Origin: an uncultured Clostridia bacterium
GTDB lineage: Bacteria; Bacillota_A; Clostridia; Christensenellales; Aristaeellaceae
Length of the DNA: 64,000 bases
NCBI GenBank assembly: GCA_946613955.1
Contig: CAMOGC010000001.1
Location: 3,287-67,286 of the forward strand
Direction: 5' to 3'
Shown piece after piece: positions 44,237-52,963 of this stretch. The position numbers were made by a program, and so were the translations under genes. Under the pieces are notes generated by a model. The model worked only from the letters and a program-made list of their open reading frames with translations. It had not been told where the DNA came from and made no database searches. Within the stretch, counting starts at the first letter, position 1. Each line of letters starts with the position of its first letter.

Positions 44237-44265
44237 TTGTCAAGAGCGGGGGAAGCGGATATAAT
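44237..44265 (+). promoter_or_regulatory. Promoter of the DUF1292-NAGPA-Lgt-like operon
   Basis: TTGTCA (44237-44242), 17 bp, perfect TATAAT (44260-44265). Confidence 0.75.
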
Positions 44266-44296
44266 AACCCGGAGATTTTGAAAGGAGACGAAGACC

Positions 44297-44632
44297 ATGA
44301 GCGAAAACAACAGGAATCCCCTGAACAGCGAAAACGATGAAATGGAAGATGATCTGATCGTTTTCGAAACCGAGGACGGCCAGGAGGTCACCTTCCTCGT
44401 GGAGGATTATTTCTTTTACAACGGAGATGAGTACGCGGTTCTGAGCGAGTACGACACCGAAAAGGACGAGATCGTGGACAACGGCAATATCGTCTGCAGG
44501 ATTGAGACCAGCCCCGATGAGAACGGCGAGGAAGGCGAGGAGTTCATCCCTGTGGAGGATGAGGAGCTGGCTGAAAAGCTGATTGAAATCGCCAATGCCC
44601 AGCTGGAAGATGACGGCCGGACGGAAGAATAA
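44297..44632 (+). CDS. DUF1292 (YrzB-like) acidic protein
   Basis: A 111-residue acidic protein with the family motif DLIVFETEDGQEVTFLVEDYF (about 19-39, given in pieces: DGQEV then FLVED) and YNGDEYAVL. DUF1292 proteins are common in Clostridia and often lie near ruvX and fur; here the neighbour is a secreted glycosidase gene 19 bp downstream. Function unknown. Confidence 0.92.
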   Translation: MSENNRNPLNSENDEMEDDLIVFETEDGQEVTFLVEDYFFYNGDEYAVLSEYDTEKDEIVDNGNIVCRIETSPDENGEEGEEFIPVEDEELAEKLIEIANAQLEDDGRTEE

Positions 44633-44651
44633 CGAAACGAGGCGGGATAAA

Positions 44652-45761
44652 ATGAAACAGTCAGTCAGAATCATTCTTTGGGTATGCTGCGCGGCGCTGA
44701 TCCTGGCCGCGCCAGTGCTTGTTTCTTCCCCGAGGATGCTGGATGAAGTGGCGGACAGGCTGCAGGAGGAGACGGAAGACCTGGGCCGGGAGGAAGAGAC
44801 AGAAGAAATCGGCAGCGAGAGCATGCTGCTCCGGTTCCTCGTCCCCTCCGCCTGCGCGGAAAAAGAGGTCGTCGAGGAAGAACTGCTGGAGGATGAGGAG
44901 ACCGAGAAGAAGAGCGGGGCTGCTTACGCGCTGCCCTGGGATTTTACAGTGCCGCCGGAAGCGAACCCGGCAGGCTTCGCGGCGGACAGCTACGAGGATG
45001 AGAGCATCCAGGTCCGGATGGAGCACAGGGAGGAAAACGGGGTGACCTGGCATATCGCATGGGTTACCGTTCAGAGCCCGACCCAGCTGCGAACCGCGGT
45101 GGCGAACCCGGAAAAGCCCAAAGGGAAAAAAACCTACCATGTTCAGGATATCGCGAAGCGGAATCACGCCGTGGTTGCCATCAACAGCGATTATATGAGC
45201 AATGACCCGGAAAAGACCACCTATGAAATCCGCCAGACGACGGAGATCCGCGCCAAAAGCAACCGTTACAAAGACGTGCTGATCATTAACGAAGAAGGGG
45301 ATTTCCATTTTATCCTGGCGAACCCTGAAATGACTTCGAAAAAATACGCCGAGTGGATGAAGGAAGAGCTTGCTTCCTATACGGCGGAGCATCGGATCAT
45401 CAACGCCTTTACCTTTGGCCCCGCGCTGGTGGTCAACGGCGAAAAGCAGCAGACCAGCGAGGAATACGGCTACAACACCAACCGGCCCGAGCCGCGTACC
45501 GCCATCGGCCAGATGGGGCCCCTGAGCTATGTGATGGTCATCGCGGAGGGGCGCGGTGAATCCGCCGGCGTGACCCATCAGCAGCTGGCTGATTTCATGG
45601 CGGGGCTTGGATGCCAGCAGGCCTTCAACCTGGACGGCGGAAATTCCACAGAGCTGGTCTTCGGAGAGACGTTGTATAAGGGAGCCCCCAACGCCGCCCA
45701 GCGTTCTCAGAGCGATATTATCTATTTCGCGACGGCGGTGCCGGAGGAGAACTGGAAATAA
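44652..45761 (+). CDS. Phosphodiester glycosidase (NAGPA/DUF2233) with membrane anchor
   Basis: A 369-residue exported protein. An N-terminal signal or anchor helix (about 5-22) is followed by an acidic low-complexity linker (about 28-85) and a phosphodiester-glycosidase-like domain (about 95-365). Segments NHAVVAINSDYM, FTFGPALVVNG, RTAIGQMG and FNLDGGNSTELVF are the family hallmarks; DGGNST is in the active site of NAGPA-type enzymes. These cleave GlcNAc-phosphodiesters or related cell-wall polymer linkages. The gene overlaps the Lgt-like gene by 1 bp. Confidence 0.9.
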   Translation: MKQSVRIILWVCCAALILAAPVLVSSPRMLDEVADRLQEETEDLGREEETEEIGSESMLLRFLVPSACAEKEVVEEELLEDEETEKKSGAAYALPWDFTVPPEANPAGFAADSYEDESIQVRMEHREENGVTWHIAWVTVQSPTQLRTAVANPEKPKGKKTYHVQDIAKRNHAVVAINSDYMSNDPEKTTYEIRQTTEIRAKSNRYKDVLIINEEGDFHFILANPEMTSKKYAEWMKEELASYTAEHRIINAFTFGPALVVNGEKQQTSEEYGYNTNRPEPRTAIGQMGPLSYVMVIAEGRGESAGVTHQQLADFMAGLGCQQAFNLDGGNSTELVFGETLYKGAPNAAQRSQSDIIYFATAVPEENWK

Positions 45762-46714
45762 TGAAACTGTGGGACGAGGCGGAAAAGATTTCCCTGATGG
45801 GAATCGAGGTTTACCGTTACGGCTTCTTTGTGGCCATGGGCATGCTGGCTTTCGCGCTTGTGATCGGCTTTCTCAGCTGGGCAAGAAGATGCGAGAAGGG
45901 GACGGCGCCGCTGCTGGTGTTGACCAGCTTTTTGCTGGGCGGGATTTGCTCCAGAGTGCTGTACTGCTCTCTCAGCTACTGGGATCATGGCTTCTGGACG
46001 CCGGTTTCCGAGTGGTTTCGGATTTCCGGCGGCGGCTGGAGCATGATGGGGCTGATCGGCGGCGTTTTACTGGCCGGGCTGATCAGCGCCAGGCTGACGC
46101 GGCAAAATACAGGTCTCCTGCTGGATCTGGCGGTTTGCGGCCTGCCCGCCTTTATGGCCCTGGAGCGGATCGGGGAGGGCTGCATTCCGGAATTTAACCT
46201 GAGCCGGGAGCTGGAAACGGGGCTGCTGGATCATTCCTTTCTCGCGGTCCGGGATGCCTACGGAACGGCGAATCTGGCCACATGGCGGCTTTGCGCGATC
46301 GTGATGTGTGTACTTTTTGCGATCATGATCATCGACATGATCCGAAGCCGCAGGGATGGCAATACGGCCATCGCCTTTCTGCTGCTTTACGGGGGAGCGG
46401 CGGTCATACTGGAAAGCCTGCGGTATGACTGGTTCATGAGCTGGAGCTTTGTGAAATTCCAGCAGATCCTCGCCGCGGTTCTGATCGAGGCCGGCATCAT
46501 CGCCGCCGCGGTCCGCGCGGGAAGAGCCTGCCCCGGCGGACTGAAAACGGCCGGAATCCTCAGCGTCCCCATCGCCGCAGCGCTCGGCGTAGGCATCGAG
46601 TTTGCTCTGGATCGGACGATGATCAATAAGATATTGCTTTACGCGGCCTTTATCCTGGTGATCGCGGTGCCCATTGTGCTGGGTCTGATGATCCGGGCGA
46701 AAGACAAAACCTGA
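45761..46714 (+). CDS. Lgt-like membrane protein lacking catalytic His and one Arg
   Basis: A 317-residue protein with about eight helices, aligned with Lgt almost end to end: MGIEVYRYGFFVAMGMLAF start, GGICSRVLY, GGGWSMMGLIGG (90-101), ERIGEG (135-140) and YGGAAVILESLR (210-221). In Lgt these read GGMSFHGG, GRLGNF and YGAFRIIVEFFR. Thus the histidine is replaced by Met and the first arginine of the last motif by Ala, while Arg136 and Arg221 remain. A working diacylglyceryl transferase is therefore unlikely. The gene starts on the stop of the glycosidase gene (TAATG). A true lgt must lie elsewhere. Confidence 0.7.
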   Translation: MKLWDEAEKISLMGIEVYRYGFFVAMGMLAFALVIGFLSWARRCEKGTAPLLVLTSFLLGGICSRVLYCSLSYWDHGFWTPVSEWFRISGGGWSMMGLIGGVLLAGLISARLTRQNTGLLLDLAVCGLPAFMALERIGEGCIPEFNLSRELETGLLDHSFLAVRDAYGTANLATWRLCAIVMCVLFAIMIIDMIRSRRDGNTAIAFLLLYGGAAVILESLRYDWFMSWSFVKFQQILAAVLIEAGIIAAAVRAGRACPGGLKTAGILSVPIAAALGVGIEFALDRTMINKILLYAAFILVIAVPIVLGLMIRAKDKT

Positions 46715-46721
46715 CAAGCAA

Positions 46722-46748
46722 CCCTTTCCTTCGCGGAAAGGGCTTTTT
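46722..46748 (+). terminator. Terminator after the Lgt-like gene
   Basis: CCCTTTCC (46722-46729), 5-nt loop, GGAAAGGG (46735-46742), C, TTTTT. Confidence 0.85.
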
Positions 46749-46797
46749 CACATAATCTTCACAGGTTCAGGGGCTTTCTGTTCAAAGAAGACTGATA

Positions 46798-46820
46798 GAA
46801 TCGTCCCGTGACGACGATTC
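46798..46820 (+). repeat. Perfect 8-bp inverted repeat in the leader of the MacB-like operon
   Basis: GAATCGTC (46798-46805), 7 bp, GACGATTC (46813-46820). It partly overlaps a TAGAAT at 46795-46800 that could be the -10 of a promoter. It may be an operator; no regulator gene adjoins. The ribosome site is 46824-46830. Confidence 0.45.
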
Positions 46821-46840
46821 ACGAGAGGAGCGTATTCCGG

Positions 46841-47866
46841 ATGAGCGAAACCAAGAACGGGGTCAGAAAGCCCCCCAAGAAAAAGAAACGTATTTTTCGA
46901 AAAATGATCCTCTTTCTGCTGGTTGTGCTGATTGTGGGCGGCATCGGTGTCTATACGTGGGCTAAACTGCGGGATCAGTACACCGTGACCTATGACGAAT
47001 ACACGGCCACCACGGGAACCATCTCCAATTCCCTGAGCTTTACCGGCTCCGTCGCCCTTCGGGACAGCGCCGCCTATACCGCGTCTTCGGACGCGACGGT
47101 TCGGAATGTATATGTTCACAACGGTGACGCGGTGAAGAAGGACGACCGGCTCGTTCGACTGAGCAACGGAACCACGGTAACGGCCGGGTTTAACGGAACG
47201 GTGAATATGGTCAGCGTTGAGGTCGGGGATGAGGTGTCCGCAGGGGACACGCTGATCGAGATCGCTGATTTCGAGCATATGGAGGTTTCCTTTCGGGTGG
47301 ACGAATACGATATTTCGGACGTTCACGTAGGAGAAACGTGCTCTATTACCGCCACCGCCACCGAGAGAACCTTCGAATCCACGGTTTCAAAGATCAACTA
47401 CATTTCCTCCTCTACGGGAAATGTGGCCTATTACACAGCAACGGCGTATTTGGACATCGCGGACGGCGGCATCTATCCGGGCATGCAGGTAACGGTGACC
47501 ATTCCCCAGGAAGAGGCCAAGGACGTTGTCATTCTGAAGGCGGACGCCCTGTCCTTTACCATGGAAAACCAGGCCTTCGTTTATAAAAAGACGGGCGAAG
47601 GGGATGAGCTCGAGGAAGTGACGGTGGAGGTCGGCGTCAGCAACGGCAATTACGTGGAAATCAAATCCGGGTTGGCCTCAGGCGAAACCGTCTACGCGGT
47701 CACGAAGGCGAAGGAGGATTCCCTGACCAATCTCTTCAGCAGCATGTTCAGCCAGCGTCAGTTCAACAACCGGCAGATGCCCGGCGGAGATCGCAACTGG
47801 AACCGGGACAGCAATCAGGCGCCCAGCAGGAACAACAACGGCGGAAGCAACGGTGGTGGTCGATAA
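46841..47866 (+). CDS. Membrane-anchored MFP adaptor (MacA-like) of a MacB-type ABC system
   Basis: A 341-residue adaptor. A cytoplasmic basic tail (KPPKKKKR) and one membrane helix (about 24-46) precede a barrel-sandwich and beta-barrel region (VYVHNGDAVKKDDRLVRL, TVTAGFNGTVNMVSVEVGDEVSAGDTLIEIAD, then MEVSFRVDEYDISDVHVGE). The C-terminus is rich in Asn, Gly and Arg (about 305-341) and likely disordered. ATG 46841 has GAGAGGAG 10 bases upstream; an earlier GTG has no site. It overlaps the ATPase gene by 1 bp. Confidence 0.92.
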   Translation: MSETKNGVRKPPKKKKRIFRKMILFLLVVLIVGGIGVYTWAKLRDQYTVTYDEYTATTGTISNSLSFTGSVALRDSAAYTASSDATVRNVYVHNGDAVKKDDRLVRLSNGTTVTAGFNGTVNMVSVEVGDEVSAGDTLIEIADFEHMEVSFRVDEYDISDVHVGETCSITATATERTFESTVSKINYISSSTGNVAYYTATAYLDIADGGIYPGMQVTVTIPQEEAKDVVILKADALSFTMENQAFVYKKTGEGDELEEVTVEVGVSNGNYVEIKSGLASGETVYAVTKAKEDSLTNLFSSMFSQRQFNNRQMPGGDRNWNRDSNQAPSRNNNGGSNGGGR

Positions 47867-48561
47867 TGGGCAGCACGTTTTTCCGGATGGAGAATATCAA
47901 CAAATACTACCCCATGGGTGACGAAGAGGTACACGTGCTCCACGACGTGAATCTGGAAATTCGGGAAGGGGAATACCTTTCCGTCCTTGGCCCCAGCGGC
48001 AGCGGAAAGAGCACCCTGATGAACATTATCGGATGTCTCGATACGGCATCCTCCGGCACATACATTCTGCGGGACCGGCTGATTGAAGACCAGACAGAGA
48101 GCGAACTGGCGGAAATCCGCTCCAGGGACGTGGGTTTCGTGTTTCAGAATTCCCAGCTGCTGCCTCGACTGGATGCGCTGAAAAACGTGGAACTTCCGCT
48201 GATTTATGCCGGATACAGCCAGCGGGAGCGAAACCGGCGGGCCAGGGAAATGCTGAAGAGGGTCGGACTTTCCGACCGAATGAGCCATTATCCCAACCAG
48301 CTCAGCGGCGGCCAGCAGCAGCGCGTCGCCATCGCCCGGGCGCTGGTTACCAATCCATCCATCCTTCTGGCCGATGAGCCCACCGGAGCGCTGGACCAGA
48401 AAACAGGCCGACAGATTATGGGCCTGTTCCGGGAACTGAATGAGGAAGGCCGGACCATCATCATGATCACCCATGATATGAACATTGCAGCCAACGCCCG
48501 GAGGGTGGTCCATATCATTGACGGCGTCCTGACGGAAGGAGGCGAAACCTCCGATGCGTAA
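47866..48561 (+). CDS. MacB-type ABC ATPase
   Basis: A 231-residue ATPase with Walker [10 protein letters not shown] (about 43-51), signature [10 protein letters not shown], Walker [12 protein letters not shown] and switch histidine in MITHDMN. Works with the permease encoded next, which starts 8 bp inside this gene (ATGCGTAA). Confidence 0.95.
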   Translation: MGSTFFRMENINKYYPMGDEEVHVLHDVNLEIREGEYLSVLGPSGSGKSTLMNIIGCLDTASSGTYILRDRLIEDQTESELAEIRSRDVGFVFQNSQLLPRLDALKNVELPLIYAGYSQRERNRRAREMLKRVGLSDRMSHYPNQLSGGQQQRVAIARALVTNPSILLADEPTGALDQKTGRQIMGLFRELNEEGRTIIMITHDMNIAANARRVVHIIDGVLTEGGETSDA

Positions 48562-49765
48562 CAGTTTCAGGGGAACCCTGGTAATGATCGGGGAATGCTT
48601 CCGGATGAGCCTGAGCAATATCCGCGGAGCGAAGGTTCGGTCCTTTCTGACGGTACTGGGCATCCTGATCGGCGTGATGGCGGTCATTACCCTGATTACC
48701 ACGGTCAACGGCGTTACCGGCTCCATCTCCGACAGCTTCCAGAGCATGGGGGCGGGAACCCTGACGGTTTCCGTGACCGGCAGCGACCTGAAGGCGGGCA
48801 TGAAAAAAGAGGATCTGGACGAACTCGCCAAACTTCCGGAAGTGAAAGGCGTGGCTCCGACGGTGATCCTCTCCTCCCGTGTCAGCCGGGGCGGAAACTA
48901 CGAGAGCAGAATTACCGTCAGCGGCAAAAACGCCTATTATTTCCTCAGCAACCCGGATGTTGTGACGCGGGGGAGGGCGCTGAACTTTATCGATGAAAAT
49001 AATATGAGCTTCGTCTGCCTGGTGGACAGCGAAATGATCGAGGATTTCTTTTACGGCGTTGACCCCATAGGAGAGCATCTGTATATCGACGGAATATCCT
49101 TCCTGGTGGTCGGGACTTTCTCGGCCAGCAACGCTGAAAGTATCGCAACGCTGATCACCGGGACGCCGAATCTGCTGATCCCCTATACGACCGCGCTGAA
49201 GATGAGCAACGCCAACGAGATCACCAACTTTACCGTCTACATGGCCGACGGCGTCACCAGCGAAAAGGCCTCCGCTGCGGTCGAGACGGCGATGGATGCC
49301 ATGTTCTCCTACGAGGAGGACTGCTACACCATTACCACCATGGACGCCATTGAAGACACCATGGAGACCATGATGGGCATGATGGCGACGCTGCTGGCGG
49401 GTATTGCCTCCATCGCGCTGCTGGTCGGCGGAATCGGGATCATGAACATGATGCTGACAACGGTCACCGAGCGAACGATGGAAATCGGACTGAAGAAAGC
49501 GCTGGGCGCCATGCCGTGGCAGATTCAGCTGCAGTTTTTGATCGAAAGCTTCCTTCTGAGTGCCATCGGCGGATTGCTGGGGATCATCTTGGGCCTGGTG
49601 CTGAGTCTGATTCTGAGCAACGTGATCGGCACCACCTTCCGGGTCAGCATGGACGCGATCCTGCTGGGATTTGGCTTTTCCGCGGCCATCGGTATTATTT
49701 TCGGATGGGCCCCCGCGAGAAAGGCCAGCCGGCTGAACCCCATTGACGCCCTGCGATCCATGTAA
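48554..49765 (+). CDS. MacB-like permease
   Basis: A 403-residue permease with the MacB layout: one N-terminal helix (about 28-50), a large extracytoplasmic MacB_PCD domain (about 52-285) and a FtsX core with three helices (about 285-400). [36 protein letters not shown] sequence (in pieces: [23 protein letters not shown]) is the FtsX coupling region. Likely drives tripartite-like efflux or envelope export with the adaptors on both sides. Confidence 0.94.
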   Translation: MRNSFRGTLVMIGECFRMSLSNIRGAKVRSFLTVLGILIGVMAVITLITTVNGVTGSISDSFQSMGAGTLTVSVTGSDLKAGMKKEDLDELAKLPEVKGVAPTVILSSRVSRGGNYESRITVSGKNAYYFLSNPDVVTRGRALNFIDENNMSFVCLVDSEMIEDFFYGVDPIGEHLYIDGISFLVVGTFSASNAESIATLITGTPNLLIPYTTALKMSNANEITNFTVYMADGVTSEKASAAVETAMDAMFSYEEDCYTITTMDAIEDTMETMMGMMATLLAGIASIALLVGGIGIMNMMLTTVTERTMEIGLKKALGAMPWQIQLQFLIESFLLSAIGGLLGIILGLVLSLILSNVIGTTFRVSMDAILLGFGFSAAIGIIFGWAPARKASRLNPIDALRSM

Positions 49766-49845
49766 GCAACGAAAAGAACCCGGAAACGCTCCCGGAAAGA
49801 TGTATGCGTAAACGACAGAAGAGACGAACAAGAGGAGGGAACCCC

Positions 49846-50934
49846 ATGAAAAGGAAGATGGCAGCTCTGATGATGATCCTGTGTCTGGCGGCTTCGGCCG
49901 CTGTGGCGGAAACGATCTCCTTCAGCGGAACGGTGGAAGCCAGCGAAACGGTGGAGGTCTATTCTCCCATTGGCGGCATCGCGGAGGTGGTTCCGGTGAA
50001 AGCGGGGGACAGTGTGACCGCGGACAGCGTCATCGCCCGCATCAAAACCACCAAGGTCTACGCGCCGGAGGATGGCACCGTGACCTCGGTTTTCGGTCAG
50101 CCCGGCGACGACGCGGAAACAGTCGCCGCGGATTATGGCGCGGTCCTGTATCTGGAAGGGGAAACCGTATTTACCGTGACCGGCTCGAGCAGCAAGGCCT
50201 ACGATGCAAAGGATAATTACCTTGTTCATTCGGGGGAAACCCTTTATCTGACCAGCCGGAATCATACCAAAGACAAGGGCGTCGGTACCGTGACCGCCGT
50301 CACAGAGAGCGATTACACGATCCGGGTTACCTCCGGCGACTTCTATGTCGGCGACAAAGTTTACATCTTCCGGACGGAGAACAACACGAACGCCAGCCGG
50401 ATCGGGCAGGGCACCATTGCCCGAGTGGCCCCCATCGCCGTGAGCGGAACCGGCACCATCGTGTCCTACGCCGTTCAGCCGGGGGACCAGGTCAAACGCG
50501 GGCAGCTGCTTTTCGAGACAGTCACCGGCGGTTATGACAATCTGAAGGCTACAGGAACCGAAATCAAGGCCGGAGTGGATGGTGTCATCAGCACGCTGAA
50601 TGTGGAGCAGGGTGCCGCCGTAACCGAGGATACGGTCATTGCGGTCATTTATCCGAAAAACGCGGTGCGCGTTTCCGCCAACGTGGCGGAAGGGGATCTG
50701 AAGGACCTCCAGATCGGCCAGAAGGTCAAGGTGGAGCTGGACTGGAACCAGGATCAGGGCATCAGCTACGAGGGAACCATCACGGATATTTCTTCCCTGG
50801 GGACCGTTGGGGAGGAGAACACCACCTATCCGGTTTACGTTTCTTTCCAGCCGGACGAATACACGCGGTACAATATGTCGGCGGAGGTATCCACCCTGGA
50901 TGAGAATGCCGCCGCCCGTCAGGCCGGGGAATGA
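49846..50934 (+). CDS. Secreted second adaptor, paralogue of 29650-30729
   Basis: A 362-residue exported protein with a signal peptide (about 1-21, MKRKMAALMMILCLAASAAV) and barrel-sandwich segments: VEVYSPIGGIAEVVPVKAGDSVTADSV, APEDGTVTSVFGQPGDDAETVAADYGAVLYL, SAVQPGDQVKRGQLLF-like and VSANVAEGDLKDLQIGQKVKVELDW. It is paralogous to the adaptor at 29650-30729 in length, order of segments and absence of a membrane anchor. ATG 49846 has AGAGGAGGG upstream, so it is translated from the same MacB-like operon, 81 bp after the permease gene. Confidence 0.85.
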   Translation: MKRKMAALMMILCLAASAAVAETISFSGTVEASETVEVYSPIGGIAEVVPVKAGDSVTADSVIARIKTTKVYAPEDGTVTSVFGQPGDDAETVAADYGAVLYLEGETVFTVTGSSSKAYDAKDNYLVHSGETLYLTSRNHTKDKGVGTVTAVTESDYTIRVTSGDFYVGDKVYIFRTENNTNASRIGQGTIARVAPIAVSGTGTIVSYAVQPGDQVKRGQLLFETVTGGYDNLKATGTEIKAGVDGVISTLNVEQGAAVTEDTVIAVIYPKNAVRVSANVAEGDLKDLQIGQKVKVELDWNQDQGISYEGTITDISSLGTVGEENTTYPVYVSFQPDEYTRYNMSAEVSTLDENAAARQAGE

Positions 50935-50960
50935 AGATTCAAAAAAGAACATATCCTTCA

Positions 50961-50998
50961 GGCACGGGGAGGAGCGGGCAACCGCTTCTCCCCGTGCC
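50961..50998 (+). other. Long GC-rich hairpin without U tract after the adaptor gene
   Basis: A 17-bp stem (50961-50977 with 50982-50998, one wobble) closed by a GCAA tetraloop. No T run follows, so it is not a standard terminator; it may stabilise the mRNA 3' end or assist a factor-dependent stop. Confidence 0.6.
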
Positions 50999-51026
50999 AG
51001 GTTCGGACGGTTCAAAGAATTATTGC

Positions 51027-51054
51027 TTGACTTTGCCGGCCGCTTTTGTATACT
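51027..51054 (+). promoter_or_regulatory. Promoter of the 199-aa secreted protein gene
   Basis: TTGACT (51027-51032), 16 bp, TATACT (51049-51054). Confidence 0.65.
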
Positions 51055-51123
51055 TGAAGGCGAAACAAAGACAGACGGCGGGAGAAGACGGTTTCTTTCC
51101 GCCGGCGAAAGCGGGGATGCCGG

Positions 51124-51723
51124 ATGAAAAAGACAGCTTTGGCGATCCTGGCGGCCGTTATGCTATTCTCCTTCGGGGCCGCGGCGGACGGGGCGATTCC
51201 GCAATTCGCCGCCCAGGCGACGCCGACGCCCGCGCCGGCCTTCAGCTTTCGGGGAGGGGTTCACTGGGACATGAACCGGCAATCCGTTCAGGCGCTGGAA
51301 ACGATCCAGTTTATTGAGCGGAGCAACGGGCAGTGGTCCATTCTCTATCCCCTGGAGCAGGTGGAGGTCAGCCGCTTCAAGGCGGATCTGATGTACATGT
51401 TCTACGGGGACCAGCTGAAGATGATTACCTATGATTTCGGGTCCGGCGGCTCCGCGGCGGATTTTGCCTATCTGACCGGCGCGCTGGATTCGGTTTACGG
51501 GGATCACGCTGAACCGGAAGCCCGGGAGATCATCGGGGTAATGGATCAGATTTACCCGGGCTATTATACGGCGGAACGCCTGACCAGCCGCCGAAGCTGG
51601 ACGGCGGGGACGGATACACGCGTTTTTCTCTACTATTATTCGGAAAACGCCTATGCGGTGCTGTATGTGAATCTGGGAACAGGATCATCCGGACCGGAGA
51701 GCTATGTAACGACAGGGTTATGA
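51124..51723 (+). CDS. Small secreted protein of unknown function (199 aa)
   Basis: Not recognised. A signal peptide (about 1-21, MKKTALAILAAVMLFSFGAA) is followed by a short TPTPAPA linker and a compact domain with FSFRGGVHWDMNRQSVQALE, DFAYLTGALDSVYGDH and RVFLYYYSENAYAVLYVNL. The pattern FRGG-WDM at the domain start looks like a conserved opening. Start ATG 51124 has a weak site (CGGGGATG). Sits directly upstream of the hrcA promoter, separated by a weak terminator. Confidence 0.75.
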   Translation: MKKTALAILAAVMLFSFGAAADGAIPQFAAQATPTPAPAFSFRGGVHWDMNRQSVQALETIQFIERSNGQWSILYPLEQVEVSRFKADLMYMFYGDQLKMITYDFGSGGSAADFAYLTGALDSVYGDHAEPEAREIIGVMDQIYPGYYTAERLTSRRSWTAGTDTRVFLYYYSENAYAVLYVNLGTGSSGPESYVTTGL

Positions 51724-51745
51724 ACAATCCATCCGAAAACAATTC

Positions 51746-51772
51746 CGCCGCGCGCCGCGCGGCGTTTCTGTT
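51746..51772 (+). terminator. Weak terminator before the hrcA promoter
   Basis: CGCCGCG (51746-51752), 5-nt loop, CGCGGCG (51758-51764), then TTTCTGTT. Confidence 0.5.
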
Positions 51773-51837
51773 GGATTCGAAACACCCGACATTCATCAAA
51801 TCTTCATCTGAAATTCAAAAAAAAGATGGTAAAAGTG

Positions 51838-51866
51838 TTGACAAAGGTGGGGGTTGGTGTTATTGT
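51838..51866 (+). promoter_or_regulatory. Promoter of the hrcA-grpE-dnaK-dnaJ operon
   Basis: Perfect TTGACA (51838-51843), 17 bp, TATTGT (51861-51866). Confidence 0.85.
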
Positions 51867-51876
51867 ATGCATGTGG

Positions 51877-51903
51877 TTAGCACTCGACCATGTTGAGTGC
51901 TAA
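51877..51903 (+). promoter_or_regulatory. CIRCE operator
   Basis: TTAGCACTC (51877-51885), 9 bp, GAGTGCTAA (51895-51903): an exact copy of the CIRCE consensus. It begins 10 bp after the -10, so HrcA bound here covers the transcription start and represses the operon until heat shock. Confidence 0.97.
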
Positions 51904-51928
51904 CAAAAGAAGGAAAGGAGGAAAGCGT

Positions 51929-52963
51929 ATGGAAATGGACGATCGAAAGATGCGGATTCTGCAGGCCATCATTGATGACTACATCCTGACGGGCGTGCCG
52001 GTGGGTTCCCGGACGATCAGCAAGAAATACGACATGGGCCTTTCCTCCGCCACCATCCGGAATGAGATGAGCGATCTGGAGGAGCTGGGTTATCTGGATC
52101 AGCCCCATGTTTCCGCCGGAAGGATTCCCTCCGCCAAGGCCTATCGGCTGTATGTGGACAGTCTGATGAAAACCGGCAGGATCCGGGACGACTCGCTGGA
52201 AAGCGTAAGCAGCCATTTTAACGGCCGGATCAGCCAGATGGAGGATGTAATCGATCACGCGGCCAGCGTGATTTCCAGTCTGACAAAGTATACGGCGGTG
52301 GTGCTTTCGCCAAAGGGAAAGACGCCCAGGCTTCAAACGGTTCATCTTGTCCCGGTTTCCAGGGACTCAGCCCTGGTTGTGATCGTGACGGATACGGGCG
52401 TGATCCGGGACAGCGTGATCCGGATCGGCGCTGATCTGGACGGGGATTCCCTCTATGCCATCTCCCGGGCCCTGACGGAGGCGCTGCAGGGGCGAACCCT
52501 GACGGAGGCCTGCGACATTTTCCCCAGGATGATGGCGGAAATGCGGGAAAACGAGGATCTGCTTCGCAGCCTGTACGGCTTCCTGAACGAGCGGCGCGAG
52601 TCTCCACGCCCGGCGCATGTGGCTGTCGGCGGAACCAGCAATATGCTCAATTACCCTGAATACAGCGACGTGGAAAAGGCCAGGAATTTCCTCAGCCTCA
52701 TGGAAACAAGAGACAGGCTGGCCAGCATTATCGCCGGAGGCGGGGAAATGGCATTCACGGTTCGGATCGGCCCTGAAACCGGCGTGCCGGAAATGGCCGA
52801 TTGCTCCATCGTGACCGCAAACTATTCTACCAAGGGCGGACAACAGGGTACGATTGGTGTGATCGGGCCGACGCGGATGCAGTATTCCAAAGTACTTTCC
52901 ATTCTGAACGTGATGGGCCATCAGTTGACGAATCTGTTCAGCGGGGAGGGCGATAAAGAATGA
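51929..52963 (+). CDS. hrcA: Heat-inducible transcription repressor HrcA
   Basis: A 344-residue repressor that binds the CIRCE element 25 bp upstream of its own start. N-terminal winged helix (RKMRILQAIIDDYILTGVPVGSRTISKKYD then SSATIRNEMSDLEELGYLDQPH), then an inserted dimerisation and GAF-like effector part, and the C-terminal family end KVLSILNVMGHQL. ATG 51929 has AAAGGAGG 7 bases upstream, downstream of CIRCE; an earlier GTG inside CIRCE is rejected. Overlaps grpE by 4 bp. Confidence 0.97.
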   Translation: MEMDDRKMRILQAIIDDYILTGVPVGSRTISKKYDMGLSSATIRNEMSDLEELGYLDQPHVSAGRIPSAKAYRLYVDSLMKTGRIRDDSLESVSSHFNGRISQMEDVIDHAASVISSLTKYTAVVLSPKGKTPRLQTVHLVPVSRDSALVVIVTDTGVIRDSVIRIGADLDGDSLYAISRALTEALQGRTLTEACDIFPRMMAEMRENEDLLRSLYGFLNERRESPRPAHVAVGGTSNMLNYPEYSDVEKARNFLSLMETRDRLASIIAGGGEMAFTVRIGPETGVPEMADCSIVTANYSTKGGQQGTIGVIGPTRMQYSKVLSILNVMGHQLTNLFSGEGDKE

